The notes under the pieces: model-generated | What the model was told of the DNA's origin: nothing | Database searches by the model: none | What the model saw: only the letters and a program-made list of their open reading frames with translations | Shown here: piece after piece, positions 31,297 to 41,159 of the stretch | Position numbering within the stretch: the first letter of the stretch is position 1 | Layout of the letters: every line of letters starts with the position of its first letter | Assembly: GCA_003216725.1 (NCBI GenBank) | Contig: QCIL01000001.1 | Location: 1-64,000 of the forward strand | DNA: 64,000 nt | Direction: 5' to 3' | DNA from: Prochlorococcus sp. AG-402-L18 | GTDB lineage: Bacteria; Cyanobacteriota; Cyanobacteriia; PCC-6307; Cyanobiaceae | Position numbers and translations under genes: made by a program

Positions 31297-32664
31297 TTAT
31301 TCTACAGGCTCGCTACCTTGACAATTAAATACAACCTTAACAGTCTTGATTAAAATTAATAAATCAATCCAAATAGACTGATTAGAAATATAGTAAAGAT
31401 CATAACTAAGCTTTAGTTTTACACCTTCTAAGCTTGCTGCATAGTTTGAATTCACTTGAGCCCATCCGCTTAATCCTGGCTTTACTAAATGCCTTAATTC
31501 ATAATTGTAAATTTGTGACTTAAGATCAACTTCAATTTCTGGTCTTTCTGGTCTTGGCCCTATTAAGCTCATATCTCCATTAATAACACAAATTAATTGG
31601 GGTATTTCATCTAATCTAGTTCTTCTTAGAATTTTTCCAATAAAAGTTATTCTATTATCTTTTTTTGTAGCCCATTCAGGTCTTCCTTTTTCGGCATTTA
31701 CAATCATTGTTCTAAGTTTATATATACTAAATTCTTTACCATCTTTACCTACTCTTTTTTGAGTATAAAAAATAGGTCCTTTATCTGATAACCATATAAG
31801 TATTGATGCTAAAAATAAAAAAGGAAGAGTTAATATTAATAAAAAGATTGATAGTGTTACATCTCCTAACCTTTTTAATCTAATTTGAAGCTTATTACTC
31901 TTAATTCTATTAAAGTTTTTAAATAAATTTTCTATATTTATATACTCAAAAGGAATCCTATTTAACCTTGTTTCTAACCAATCATCCAAAAAATACAAAG
32001 CAATATTCTTATTTAAGATATTAAGCATCAGATATTTCTCACTATCTTTATCAAGAAGCTTTTTACTTAAAATTATCCCGCTATAATTGTTATTTATTAT
32101 TTCTGCAAAATTTATTTTATTAATAATATAATCATATTTAGTATAGTTTTTATTTAATAAATTATTTAATAATTCAAAATCATCATTTGGACCGTAGAAA
32201 CCCCATTTATTATTATTTTTTAAATTCTTTGATAATTTATATCTAACTAATCTAAATAAAATAGAATTTGTTATAAAAAAAGTTAATATATAAATAAAAT
32301 TAGTATCATATGAAAAATAATAATTTGCTGATATTCTATTGTTAATAACCCAAGATATTGCGTAGAAAGCACCTATATATTGAAATTGCTTTATAAAAAG
32401 ATTAAACCTTTCAGCCCTTACAATATTAATTATTTTTCGTGAATAACGTCCAAATATATAACTAAAAGATGTCCAAAAGAATATTAAGGTAATAGTTTCT
32501 GGAAAAGTTATTAAATTGGATTTATATACAAAATTAGTAAAATAACCAGAGATAAATAAACATATAATATCTGCTAAGGGGAAAGCAATAATTGCTTTCC
32601 TATTAATTAAAGATAAATAACTTTTTTGAAATGAATAATTTTGATTGATATTAAACCTATCCAT
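31297..32664 (-). CDS. Polyisoprenyl-phosphate sugar-1-phosphate transferase (WbaP/EpsE type)
   Basis: 455 aa; KRLGDVTLSIFLLILTLPFLFLASILIWLSDKGPIFYTQKRVGKDGKEFSIYKLRTM ... LRRTRLDEIPQLICVINGDMSLIGPRPERPE. Confidence 0.93.
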   Translation of the reverse strand: MDRFNINQNYSFQKSYLSLINRKAIIAFPLADIICLFISGYFTNFVYKSNLITFPETITLIFFWTSFSYIFGRYSRKIINIVRAERFNLFIKQFQYIGAFYAISWVINNRISANYYFSYDTNFIYILTFFITNSILFRLVRYKLSKNLKNNNKWGFYGPNDDFELLNNLLNKNYTKYDYIINKINFAEIINNNYSGIILSKKLLDKDSEKYLMLNILNKNIALYFLDDWLETRLNRIPFEYINIENLFKNFNRIKSNKLQIRLKRLGDVTLSIFLLILTLPFLFLASILIWLSDKGPIFYTQKRVGKDGKEFSIYKLRTMIVNAEKGRPEWATKKDNRITFIGKILRRTRLDEIPQLICVINGDMSLIGPRPERPEIEVDLKSQIYNYELRHLVKPGLSGWAQVNSNYAASLEGVKLKLSYDLYYISNQSIWIDLLILIKTVKVVFNCQGSEPVE

Positions 32665-32673
32665 AATTTTAAA

Positions 32674-33708
32674 CTACATTATTTTTTTATACTCAATATA
32701 ATAATTTAAGGTTTGTTTGCCTCCAAAACCCTCTTTGAAATAAGCTATATTTTTCTCTTTCTTATTGAAATTAAACTTAGATTGATTTAAATAAGTTGAG
32801 CCCATATCAAATAATAATGCACCTTTTTTTTTACTCTCGATAATTGCTCTCCAAATTATTCCATGATTTAGTGGCTTATCAAATAATGATCTCTTTGATG
32901 CAGAAGAACCATAATAACAAGAATTATATGACAATATAAAAAAAGCTGCTGATACTAATCCTGTATTTGATTTTGCTGTGATACAGAACGAAGATCCTTC
33001 TTTAATTGCATCATATTGTTTCTCCCAAGTAATAACTGAACGAGTTTCTCTTTTGGATGCTTCAATATGCAAATTTCTAAATTCTTCCATAGTTTTCCAA
33101 TTAATATTAGAACTATCATGTATTTCAATAGTTAATTCTCTAAGACCCCAATTGATTAATGAATGGTAACTTTTTCTAATATTTTTTTTTATTTCAGACT
33201 CATTCTTTTCAAGATCAATAGTTTTTGTCATGTCAATATTTATAATTGATTGAGAAAATACAAGTAATAACTCACAAATTAAAGGTAATTTAGTATAGTA
33301 ATCAGGACCTTTAATAGTAAAAATATCAAAATCTAAAGATAATAATGTACCTAAAAATTGATTAATTTTTTTCTTTTGGCTTTGAGTTATATTTATTGAG
33401 TCAATACCTAAACATGGCATCTCAAAAAGATTTAGAGTTCTTTTATCTCTTCTAGAAAATAGAGCTCCTAAAAAAGCAGAAAATGGAATATCGTTAAATA
33501 TAAAAACACAAGAATGATCTTCTATCTTATAATTTTCATCTTTCGCTCGTAAAAAATAATATTCAATTAGATTAGGATCAAATCTTGCTCCAATATATTT
33601 ATAATCTTCAGTTAAAACTTTAAAAGCTCTCCAAAAATTAATTGGATCATCTTTTTTAAAAATTAATTTATATCCATTATCCATTAATTTTAAAATATAA
33701 GAACACAA
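32674..33708 (-). CDS. FemAB/GNAT-like aminoacyl- or acyltransferase
   Basis: 344 aa; KNIRKSYHSLINWG..., CYYGSSASKRSLFDKPLNHGIIWRAIIESKKKGALLFDMGSTY...YFKEGFGGKQ, FemAB-like pattern. Confidence 0.6.
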   Translation of the reverse strand: MCSYILKLMDNGYKLIFKKDDPINFWRAFKVLTEDYKYIGARFDPNLIEYYFLRAKDENYKIEDHSCVFIFNDIPFSAFLGALFSRRDKRTLNLFEMPCLGIDSINITQSQKKKINQFLGTLLSLDFDIFTIKGPDYYTKLPLICELLLVFSQSIINIDMTKTIDLEKNESEIKKNIRKSYHSLINWGLRELTIEIHDSSNINWKTMEEFRNLHIEASKRETRSVITWEKQYDAIKEGSSFCITAKSNTGLVSAAFFILSYNSCYYGSSASKRSLFDKPLNHGIIWRAIIESKKKGALLFDMGSTYLNQSKFNFNKKEKNIAYFKEGFGGKQTLNYYIEYKKIM

Positions 33709-33786
33709 ATAAATAATTTATAACTATTAAAATTAGAGTTATTTAAAGTTAGAAAATCTGCAAAAAACAATTCGAAATGGTTTTTA

Positions 33787-34833
33787 TTATACATTTACAA
33801 CTTCATGTATATTATCTATTATAGTATCCCAATTAAATGTTGATCTATAATATTGTACTTTTTTAAAAGTAGGTCTATTTGCTGATAATTTAATATTATT
33901 TTTGAAATAATTATGGTTTAACAAGTCAGGTGGAGTGAATTTAAAAACAGGAGAATCATCTATGTTTTCTATTATTGGAATAATAGGTGATGTACTCGGA
34001 ATTAAAATATTACATCCCATACATAATGCTTCAATATAAGTTATACCAAAAGCTTCCCATTCGTAACAATTAAATAAATAAAGCGTCTCTGATAATATAT
34101 TTCTTATCTTTTCATTACTTTGATTTTCATAAATATATATTTTACAGTTATACTCCTCCTTTAAATTATTAATTATAGATTGAGTATATTCATTTAATTT
34201 TGGTACTAAAAATGAAAATTTAAGATCACTTGGAGAATTGACAATTTTAGAATCAATAAATAATTTTATAATCATTTCAATTGATGTTTTCTTGATTTTT
34301 TGAGAATTTGCTCTTCCCAAAAATGTCAAATGAAACTTATATGATTTTTCTAATAGTGGAAAATTAATATATTCATCATTAACACCCCAATGAACTGTAA
34401 ATACTTTTTTTGAGAACTTTAAAGAATTTACTAGACAAGAAACAGGGGAAGGAGCAATGCAGATTACCCATTTATAAAGATTCAAAGAATTTGTAATCAA
34501 AAATTCATATATAAGTCTTTTAAAAGAGCGTTTAAATTCTTTGTTAAATTTTTCGAAAATATAAAAGCCATGTGTAAAAAATATATGTTTTTTACATGTA
34601 AAAAAAAATGGGGAAAGTAATATAGATAGACCGGAAAAATATACTATTTTAATCTTCTGATTTCTATTTAAAAAGAAATTTATAAAAGTTTTAAAATTAT
34701 AAATGATATGAATTATTTGACCTCTTTTTCTATATGCATTTATTAGATCTCTATGAACACTTTGAACCCCTCCAAATCCTTTATATTGGCCAACAATAAC
34801 AATTGATTCATTTAAAGAAATATTTTTTGACAA
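33787..34833 (-). CDS. Glycosyltransferase (GT4-like)
   Basis: 348 aa; FGGVQSVHRDLINAYRKRG, HLTFLGRANSQKIKK, CYEWEAFGITYIEALCMGCNILIPSTSPI. Confidence 0.75.
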   Translation of the reverse strand: MSKNISLNESIVIVGQYKGFGGVQSVHRDLINAYRKRGQIIHIIYNFKTFINFFLNRNQKIKIVYFSGLSILLSPFFFTCKKHIFFTHGFYIFEKFNKEFKRSFKRLIYEFLITNSLNLYKWVICIAPSPVSCLVNSLKFSKKVFTVHWGVNDEYINFPLLEKSYKFHLTFLGRANSQKIKKTSIEMIIKLFIDSKIVNSPSDLKFSFLVPKLNEYTQSIINNLKEEYNCKIYIYENQSNEKIRNILSETLYLFNCYEWEAFGITYIEALCMGCNILIPSTSPIIPIIENIDDSPVFKFTPPDLLNHNYFKNNIKLSANRPTFKKVQYYRSTFNWDTIIDNIHEVVNV

Positions 34834-34878
34834 TTTATAATTCTATAATTTACTTTAAATTAGCATAATATAATGAAT

Positions 34879-35808
34879 TTATTTTGAAAAAGTCCTTATC
34901 TTATTTTTAATATCTTTTATATTAAAATTTTTACCAATATCTATTAATACATTTTTATTTGACTTTATTTTTAACTTAAATGATGAATTAATGGTTGGTG
35001 AATAAGAAATAACATATTTATAAAAATTTTTTGTTTTATTATTAAATATTCTATATCTAACTCTACTTTTTAAAATAAAAATATTCAAAAACCTTATAAA
35101 TTCTATTCTAGGATGAAGGAATATAATTACTGAATCGAAATTATCTAGTTCTTTTATTAGAGAAATATTTAAAATAATTTTTATTATATTAAATACATAA
35201 AATGGATATAAATTATATTTCTTATTATAACCAACAAAAATTGCTAAATTATTATTATTTGAGAGATTTATATTTAATGATGTATCAATATTTATGAATT
35301 CAATTTTGTTTAGTTTTGAAGCTTTTTTTAATATTGTATTTTCTGATAAAGAATCCTTAGCAAAAGGAAAAAAAATCTTTTTGACATTAGAAGGATATTT
35401 TATATTGATTTTTTCTTCTATAGAACCTGTACCTTGATATATTATCCATAAATCTATTTTTTTAAAATAACTTGATGATAAAAGTAAAGATTGATATGTA
35501 GGGTAACTTACATCTCCAATTATAAATATTGCATTTCCGAATTGATTTCTAATCAAAGAAGCGAACATAATAGAATAAATTTTTATTAAAAAGTACTTAA
35601 TATTATTTTCTTTGGGTAGTGTCAAATAAAAATTAAACAAGAAATTTCTTTGAAAAATAAAACTTAAGCAAAGAGAGATAAATGCTTTAAGTAAGTTAAA
35701 ATTTATATTTAATTTTTGATAATTTTTATTTTTAATAAAATATTGATTTAAAAGTTTTCTTGAATGCATCCACAAAAAAACAGGTTTATTATTTTCTGTT
35801 TTATTCAT
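34879..35808 (-). CDS. Hypothetical protein in surface-glycan cluster
   Basis: 309 aa ORF in a co-directional block; no confident family by eye. Confidence 0.5.
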   Translation of the reverse strand: MNKTENNKPVFLWMHSRKLLNQYFIKNKNYQKLNINFNLLKAFISLCLSFIFQRNFLFNFYLTLPKENNIKYFLIKIYSIMFASLIRNQFGNAIFIIGDVSYPTYQSLLLSSSYFKKIDLWIIYQGTGSIEEKINIKYPSNVKKIFFPFAKDSLSENTILKKASKLNKIEFINIDTSLNINLSNNNNLAIFVGYNKKYNLYPFYVFNIIKIILNISLIKELDNFDSVIIFLHPRIEFIRFLNIFILKSRVRYRIFNNKTKNFYKYVISYSPTINSSFKLKIKSNKNVLIDIGKNFNIKDIKNKIRTFSK

Positions 35809-35962
35809 AATATTTACTTTAACTTCATTGATATTTATAGCATATCTATTTTCAACTAAATTATAAAAAATATTGCAAAATAAAAAATTTAAGGAATTTT
35901 TATTATAAAAGAATATTTAAGTGTTCATTTTTATCTCATTTTTTTATTGAATTAAATTATTA

Positions 35963-37045
35963 TTAGTTCTTATCAAGCATGATTTTTTCTAATTTGCTAG
36001 ATAACTTTTTGAAAGTAATATTCTTTATTTTACTTTTCCTAGAATTCACAAAAATTCTATAATTTTTATGACTATATTTCCTCGCAATTAGATTAGAGAT
36101 TTTTTCGTACCAAAAATTAACGCTTTTATCAAAAGGTATTAAAAAGGAAAAATCATCATCTATGCAGAGATTAAAAGATAGTCCAACAGGTGTAGTACAA
36201 ATTATGCATCCTGAAGAAAATGCTTCAGCTAGAGAAATAGGTCCTCCTTCAACTAATGATGGATTGCAATATATTTTACTATTCCTATAAATCAAACCAT
36301 AATCTTTGTAGGGAGGGTTAAGTAAAACAACTTCTTTATAAATACTTTTTCTAATTTGGTTCCAACCATCGCCCATTATGCAAACTTTAAAATTAGATTT
36401 GGCTAAAATATTAGAAAGTTGAATTATAAAATTGTATCTTTTTCTAGATGAATAATGATTATTATTCATTATGTACCTAAGACAGAATAAAACATCAAAC
36501 TCCCTATCTTTTATATTTTTTAGATTATCATTTTTAACTAAAAAGTTTGGATGTAAACCAACGGGGAAAGAAATAATCTTCTCCTCAGGTATTTCACAAG
36601 ATTTCAGTAGCGCATATTCATAATTATTCTGGCAGAAAATATTCTTTAATTTAGCTATATGCTTAATACCCTTTTGATTAATTCTTGTATGTGTATAGTA
36701 AGTCGAGATATCTGATAATTTAAAACCTGCAAGAAATAATTTCTTTACATTAGATTGATGCATTGAAAAAATATTCCCACCATTTTTCAATCTAAAAATA
36801 GATAAGGAAATTAAAGAATAGAAAACTTTATAATTTTGTCTTTTATTTGAACTAGACTTTAAATCAAAAAAAATTTTATTTAAAATCCATGGATTATCAC
36901 TATAAGGAGCGTATGCGAGAATATAATTTTTTCTATTATTTTCATCTCTCTTTAGTAAGTAATAAAAAAAGTTAATTAATAAGGCTCCAAACAAATCAAA
37001 TATTAAAGTTAATTTGTCTAAAAATTTTTTAGTTTGCTTGATCAT
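35963..37045 (-). CDS. Glycosyltransferase-like (GT-B)
   Basis: 360 aa; FKVCIMGDGWNQIRK ... IYCNPSLVEGGPISLAEAFSSGCIICTTPVGLS. Confidence 0.7.
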   Translation of the reverse strand: MIKQTKKFLDKLTLIFDLFGALLINFFYYLLKRDENNRKNYILAYAPYSDNPWILNKIFFDLKSSSNKRQNYKVFYSLISLSIFRLKNGGNIFSMHQSNVKKLFLAGFKLSDISTYYTHTRINQKGIKHIAKLKNIFCQNNYEYALLKSCEIPEEKIISFPVGLHPNFLVKNDNLKNIKDREFDVLFCLRYIMNNNHYSSRKRYNFIIQLSNILAKSNFKVCIMGDGWNQIRKSIYKEVVLLNPPYKDYGLIYRNSKIYCNPSLVEGGPISLAEAFSSGCIICTTPVGLSFNLCIDDDFSFLIPFDKSVNFWYEKISNLIARKYSHKNYRIFVNSRKSKIKNITFKKLSSKLEKIMLDKN

Positions 37046-37060
37046 AAAAATTTTATTTAA

Positions 37061-38455
37061 TCAGTTACCAACTTGAGCACCTACTTTGCCAAGAGGGGAA
37101 ACACATAATTCTTCAAATTTATCTCTATTCTCTTCAATGTATCTAATTTTATCTATAGCATCTTCCCATCTTTGCAAAGGTGAAGACTCCAGAATCGAAG
37201 CATTTTTTATATTAGCCAGGAAGAGATCTGTTGTACTTTTTATTACTTTATTATTTGCCATTTCCTTTCCTAAGAATTGATATAAATGTGTTTTGTCTTT
37301 AATTTTATTTATTTTTCTTTCAGAATGATTTTTATTTTTTATAAATTCTTCAGCCTTTAGGATAGAATTTTTTATACCTAAAGGGTTCAGAATAACTTTA
37401 AAGTCTTCAGATGTACCTGAATCTATTTTATTAGAATAGTTGAAAATATTGTCTAATCCATTAGAGAAACCTTCAATTGCAGTAGTACAATTATTATGAA
37501 AAATAATCTTGGCTTCATTCATCCAATCTAGAGCACTTCCCTCTCTTAATATAAAATAATTCAAAGATTCATCTAATTTATCTTTAAAGTATTTCTTATA
37601 TTTTTTTACATCTACTGATGGATGAGGTCTAATCAGAATTTTAAATTTATTAAAAGTTTTATTTTTTCTTAATTGAATAATAAAATCAATTAAAAGTTTT
37701 TCATCTTGTTCTTCTTTAATTAAATAATTATTTAGATATTTTGAAGGATCTATATCAGTAAAATTAAAAATACTATTTTTTATTACTTCTAATTCATTAT
37801 CTAAGCTTGAGAATTTCAATGATAATTTATCGTTTATTAATATAAATTCCTCATTAATAAATTTAGAAAAAGATTTCTTATTAATGAAATAATTTTCACA
37901 ATTTTTTTTAATAACCTCAGAAGATAATCTAGGATTTAAAACGTCGATTATTTTTACAAATTTATTTACATTTTTCAAATAATGCTTTACTTCATTTGAA
38001 TTTGTTACTACATAGTCTACATAATTTAAAGTTCTTGGATTCAATGATCCTTTAATTTGAATCTTAGATTTGTCGCAAATTAATAATTCCTCTGGTATTA
38101 CAATATTTAGAGCTCCATTAATTTTTGAATATCTTAATCTTCTAATACAATTGAAAGTTGCAGATTTATCAATAACAATTGCTCCTTTAAAAAATCTTTT
38201 ATCAATTTGCCTTAACATGTGCTTATGAATAACTATTGAAGATATTGAAAATTCTTCCCAAAGAGCTATTGCCTGAGCTAATCTTGGCAAAAAATCTCTA
38301 GAACCAGTTTCTGCCAACCAGATAATCTTATATTTATTTTTTATATTTTTATTTTTTTTATTCAAACCAAAAAAAAATATAAATAAGTCAAAGAAATAAA
38401 AGTAAAAATGTTTGAGGTAATTTATTAAAGATCTTTTTAAAAATTTTTTTAACAT
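37061..38455 (-). CDS. Surface carbohydrate biosynthesis protein-like
   Basis: 464 aa; KIIWLAETGSRDFLPRLAQAIAL, FKILIRPHPSVDVKKYKK, AKIIFHNNCTTAIEGFSNGLDNIF. Confidence 0.55.
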   Translation of the reverse strand: MLKKFLKRSLINYLKHFYFYFFDLFIFFFGLNKKNKNIKNKYKIIWLAETGSRDFLPRLAQAIALWEEFSISSIVIHKHMLRQIDKRFFKGAIVIDKSATFNCIRRLRYSKINGALNIVIPEELLICDKSKIQIKGSLNPRTLNYVDYVVTNSNEVKHYLKNVNKFVKIIDVLNPRLSSEVIKKNCENYFINKKSFSKFINEEFILINDKLSLKFSSLDNELEVIKNSIFNFTDIDPSKYLNNYLIKEEQDEKLLIDFIIQLRKNKTFNKFKILIRPHPSVDVKKYKKYFKDKLDESLNYFILREGSALDWMNEAKIIFHNNCTTAIEGFSNGLDNIFNYSNKIDSGTSEDFKVILNPLGIKNSILKAEEFIKNKNHSERKINKIKDKTHLYQFLGKEMANNKVIKSTTDLFLANIKNASILESSPLQRWEDAIDKIRYIEENRDKFEELCVSPLGKVGAQVGN

Positions 38456-39189
38456 TTATCAAATACCAATTGAAGCATAGGAGATCTATGATTACTGAAA
38501 CCATTATGAGACGAATGTGGATAAAGATTATGAAATGTAATCATATCACCTTTATTTAAAGAGTTAAATTTCTTATATAAACTTTGATTCTGATATTTAA
38601 CTGGCAGCTCTGGGGGCTGCCCTGATAGATTTATCTTCTTAAAACTTATAACATAAAAAATTTTATGCATAAATACAACCAATTGGCCAAATAATAATCT
38701 TTTTAAAAAATAAGTTAATTTTGATTCTGGAAATTGATCTATATACGAAAATTGTTGCTCTTCATCATTACTATCGACTAAAGAAATTAAAGCCTTAATT
38801 TTATATCCACTATCTTGATGATACTTATGATAAAGATATCTTTGATTATTAATTTCAAATGAGTATTTGCATCTATCAGGAAGAAAAATACAACCGCTAC
38901 TAAGAAATAACTTATTACTATTCAAACCATGAAATTCTTTAAGTTTTTCCATAACAAATTTCACAGTAGAATTTTGTGAGATTTTTTTTAATTCTTTTTG
39001 ATTGAAGCTATATAAAGATGCTTCCCAATTTTCTCCAACTAGTTTATTATATTCAAAATTATTTTTAATAACATAAGTTTTAATAAATTTATTTTCTTTT
39101 ATATAAGGAAGGTCTTTATTCAGATTCTTTATTAATTCGTCTGACAAATTCATTAACTTATAAAATGGTTTTTTTACCAAAAAGAACAT
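38449..39189 (-). CDS. Putative Fe(II)/2-oxoglutarate dioxygenase (PhyH-like)
   Basis: 246 aa; LYHKYHQDSGYKIKALISLVDSNDEEQQF (HxD) and GDMITFHNLYPHSSHNGFSNHRSPMLQLVF (distal His/Arg). Confidence 0.6.
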   Translation of the reverse strand: MFFLVKKPFYKLMNLSDELIKNLNKDLPYIKENKFIKTYVIKNNFEYNKLVGENWEASLYSFNQKELKKISQNSTVKFVMEKLKEFHGLNSNKLFLSSGCIFLPDRCKYSFEINNQRYLYHKYHQDSGYKIKALISLVDSNDEEQQFSYIDQFPESKLTYFLKRLLFGQLVVFMHKIFYVISFKKINLSGQPPELPVKYQNQSLYKKFNSLNKGDMITFHNLYPHSSHNGFSNHRSPMLQLVFDKC

Positions 39190-39368
39190 TATTATTTAAA
39201 TCCTTTTAATTTAATCTTTTATCTTTTAAAAAAAATTTAATAAATGATAATAAATTATTAAAGTAATTTTAAAAGAAATATATCTTATTTAAATAGATTT
39301 ATTTAAAAATAGCAATATTTATTATAGCTATGATCTATATTAATACTTAAAAGAGGCAAATAAAATTT

Positions 39369-40259
39369 ATGCTTAATTTGCTCAATATTATTTCAAACTA
39401 TACTGCCAAAAAAAACTTATCATTTGATAGTGATTCATTAATAAATTTATTAGATATAGGATGCTCTTCTTTTATACCTCCACATTTTGTAAAACATGCA
39501 AAAGTAATTAACCTTATCGGATGCGACCCAGATTTATTAGGTATTAAAAAATTAAGAAAAAAAAATTATATAAAGAATTTTAATTCTACTTTATTCTTAA
39601 ATATTGGTGCATCACAAACTTCAGAAAAATCATATTTAGAAATTGCCAGAAAAAGAACAGGAAGTAGAATAACTAAAAATAAATCAAATAAAAGTACTTT
39701 AGATATCAATTTAATAAAAACGTCATTGCTACAAAAAAAATTTAAGAATGGATATGCAAACTTAATAAAAATTGATGCAGAAGGACATGAACTTAAAGTA
39801 GTTAAGGGTATAAATTTAAAATCTACTTCTTTATTAGGGGTTGAAGTGGAATGCACACTTTTTGAGGGTAATAACAATCTTTCAGATATTATTTCTTTAT
39901 TTGAAAGAAATAACTTTTTTCTTGCATCATTTAGATACCATAATTCTCAAACATTAAATTCATCAAATTTTAAGAATTTCTTTTTAAAAATATTGTATAA
40001 AATTCTTCTTAAAATACCCATAATAAAAAATTTTAATTATATTTGGACTGATTTATCAGGTAAAACTTGCTTTAGTAATAATAAAAGCTTTCTTAATCAA
40101 ATAGAACTACTTTTCTTAAAAAGAAAAGAATTCATAGTAAAAAAATATTTAAAAAAATACAAAAATATACTATTAATTTACGGTTTTATAAGGTACTTTG
40201 ATGATATTAAAGCATCAAAATTAAGCAAATTTATTTTAAATAATTTCCCTTCAAGATAA
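39369..40259 (+). CDS. FkbM family methyltransferase
   Basis: 296 aa; NLLDIGCSSFIPPHFVKHA, NLIKIDAEGHELKVVKGIN. Confidence 0.8.
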   Translation: MLNLLNIISNYTAKKNLSFDSDSLINLLDIGCSSFIPPHFVKHAKVINLIGCDPDLLGIKKLRKKNYIKNFNSTLFLNIGASQTSEKSYLEIARKRTGSRITKNKSNKSTLDINLIKTSLLQKKFKNGYANLIKIDAEGHELKVVKGINLKSTSLLGVEVECTLFEGNNNLSDIISLFERNNFFLASFRYHNSQTLNSSNFKNFFLKILYKILLKIPIIKNFNYIWTDLSGKTCFSNNKSFLNQIELLFLKRKEFIVKKYLKKYKNILLIYGFIRYFDDIKASKLSKFILNNFPSR

Positions 40260-40279
40260 ATTTCTTACTCTAAGATAAT

Positions 40280-41008
40280 TTAAATTCGTCTGTCTAATAG
40301 GTAATTATATAATTTATACTCATTTTTTAAAAATAATTTCAAATCATTTTTTAAAATAGGATCAATCTCATAATCTTTTTTAGAGGTTTGTTTAAGCTTC
40401 TCACCTTCAAAAGTATCTATTATATTATTCCATTTTTTAAAATCCGGAAATTCTTTTTGCAAAAAACAAAAAATATCTTGACTAAGATATTCAGTCCTTA
40501 TTACAGTCAAATTTTTTATTTTTGAAAAGTGTCTTTCTTCAGCCCAATAACTAATACTTGAAAGCAACCCTAATTGCGTTAGTAATCCAATATCTTTATC
40601 ATTATTAATAAAAGCTTTTAGAGCAATTTCTAAAGTTGGAAACTTCTCATACAAACGAATACCAAATTTACCTAATTGAACATTATTAATCTCAAAATTT
40701 CTTATATCGCTGTAGTAGCAAGAAATAATCCTGTCAATTGGATCTCTTATAGAGATGATTACCTTAGAATTAGGATTAATCCATTTGAGTTTAACAATAT
40801 GTTCGTAAGATTTAAATTTGTTATCATCTAAATTATTACTAAGAATTTTTTTTATATATTTGCCTCCAGTCTTTGGAATATGGAAATAATTAAAACATTC
40901 TTTTTTTTCTGAAAAATAAAATTTTAATATTTCCCTAAGAGCTTTTTCTCCGCCATAAAGATAAATACCTTTCATGAAGAATTTAAATTTTTTTAATTTA
41001 TTAATCAT
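40280..41008 (-). CDS. Sulfotransferase family protein
   Basis: 242 aa; FNYFHIPKTGGKYIKKIL (5'-PSB loop) and SKVIISIRDPIDRIISCYYSDIR (3'-PB). Confidence 0.85.
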   Translation of the reverse strand: MINKLKKFKFFMKGIYLYGGEKALREILKFYFSEKKECFNYFHIPKTGGKYIKKILSNNLDDNKFKSYEHIVKLKWINPNSKVIISIRDPIDRIISCYYSDIRNFEINNVQLGKFGIRLYEKFPTLEIALKAFINNDKDIGLLTQLGLLSSISYWAEERHFSKIKNLTVIRTEYLSQDIFCFLQKEFPDFKKWNNIIDTFEGEKLKQTSKKDYEIDPILKNDLKLFLKNEYKLYNYLLDRRI

Positions 41009-41159
41009 TTATAATTTGTAACTTTAGAGTATCATAACCTTAGAGAAATCTAAATTAAGAGATTTCATAATTGAATATATCTTTCATGTTTTTAAAATAT
41101 TATCACATCAAACATTATTAATTTTTAAATTGAGATTTTTATTGCAATGGTTTTATATT

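Noticed and set aside
38603-38621. ggcagc/gctgcc inverted repeat
   Set aside because: Lies inside the oxygenase coding sequence (GQPPELP region) and is explained by codons
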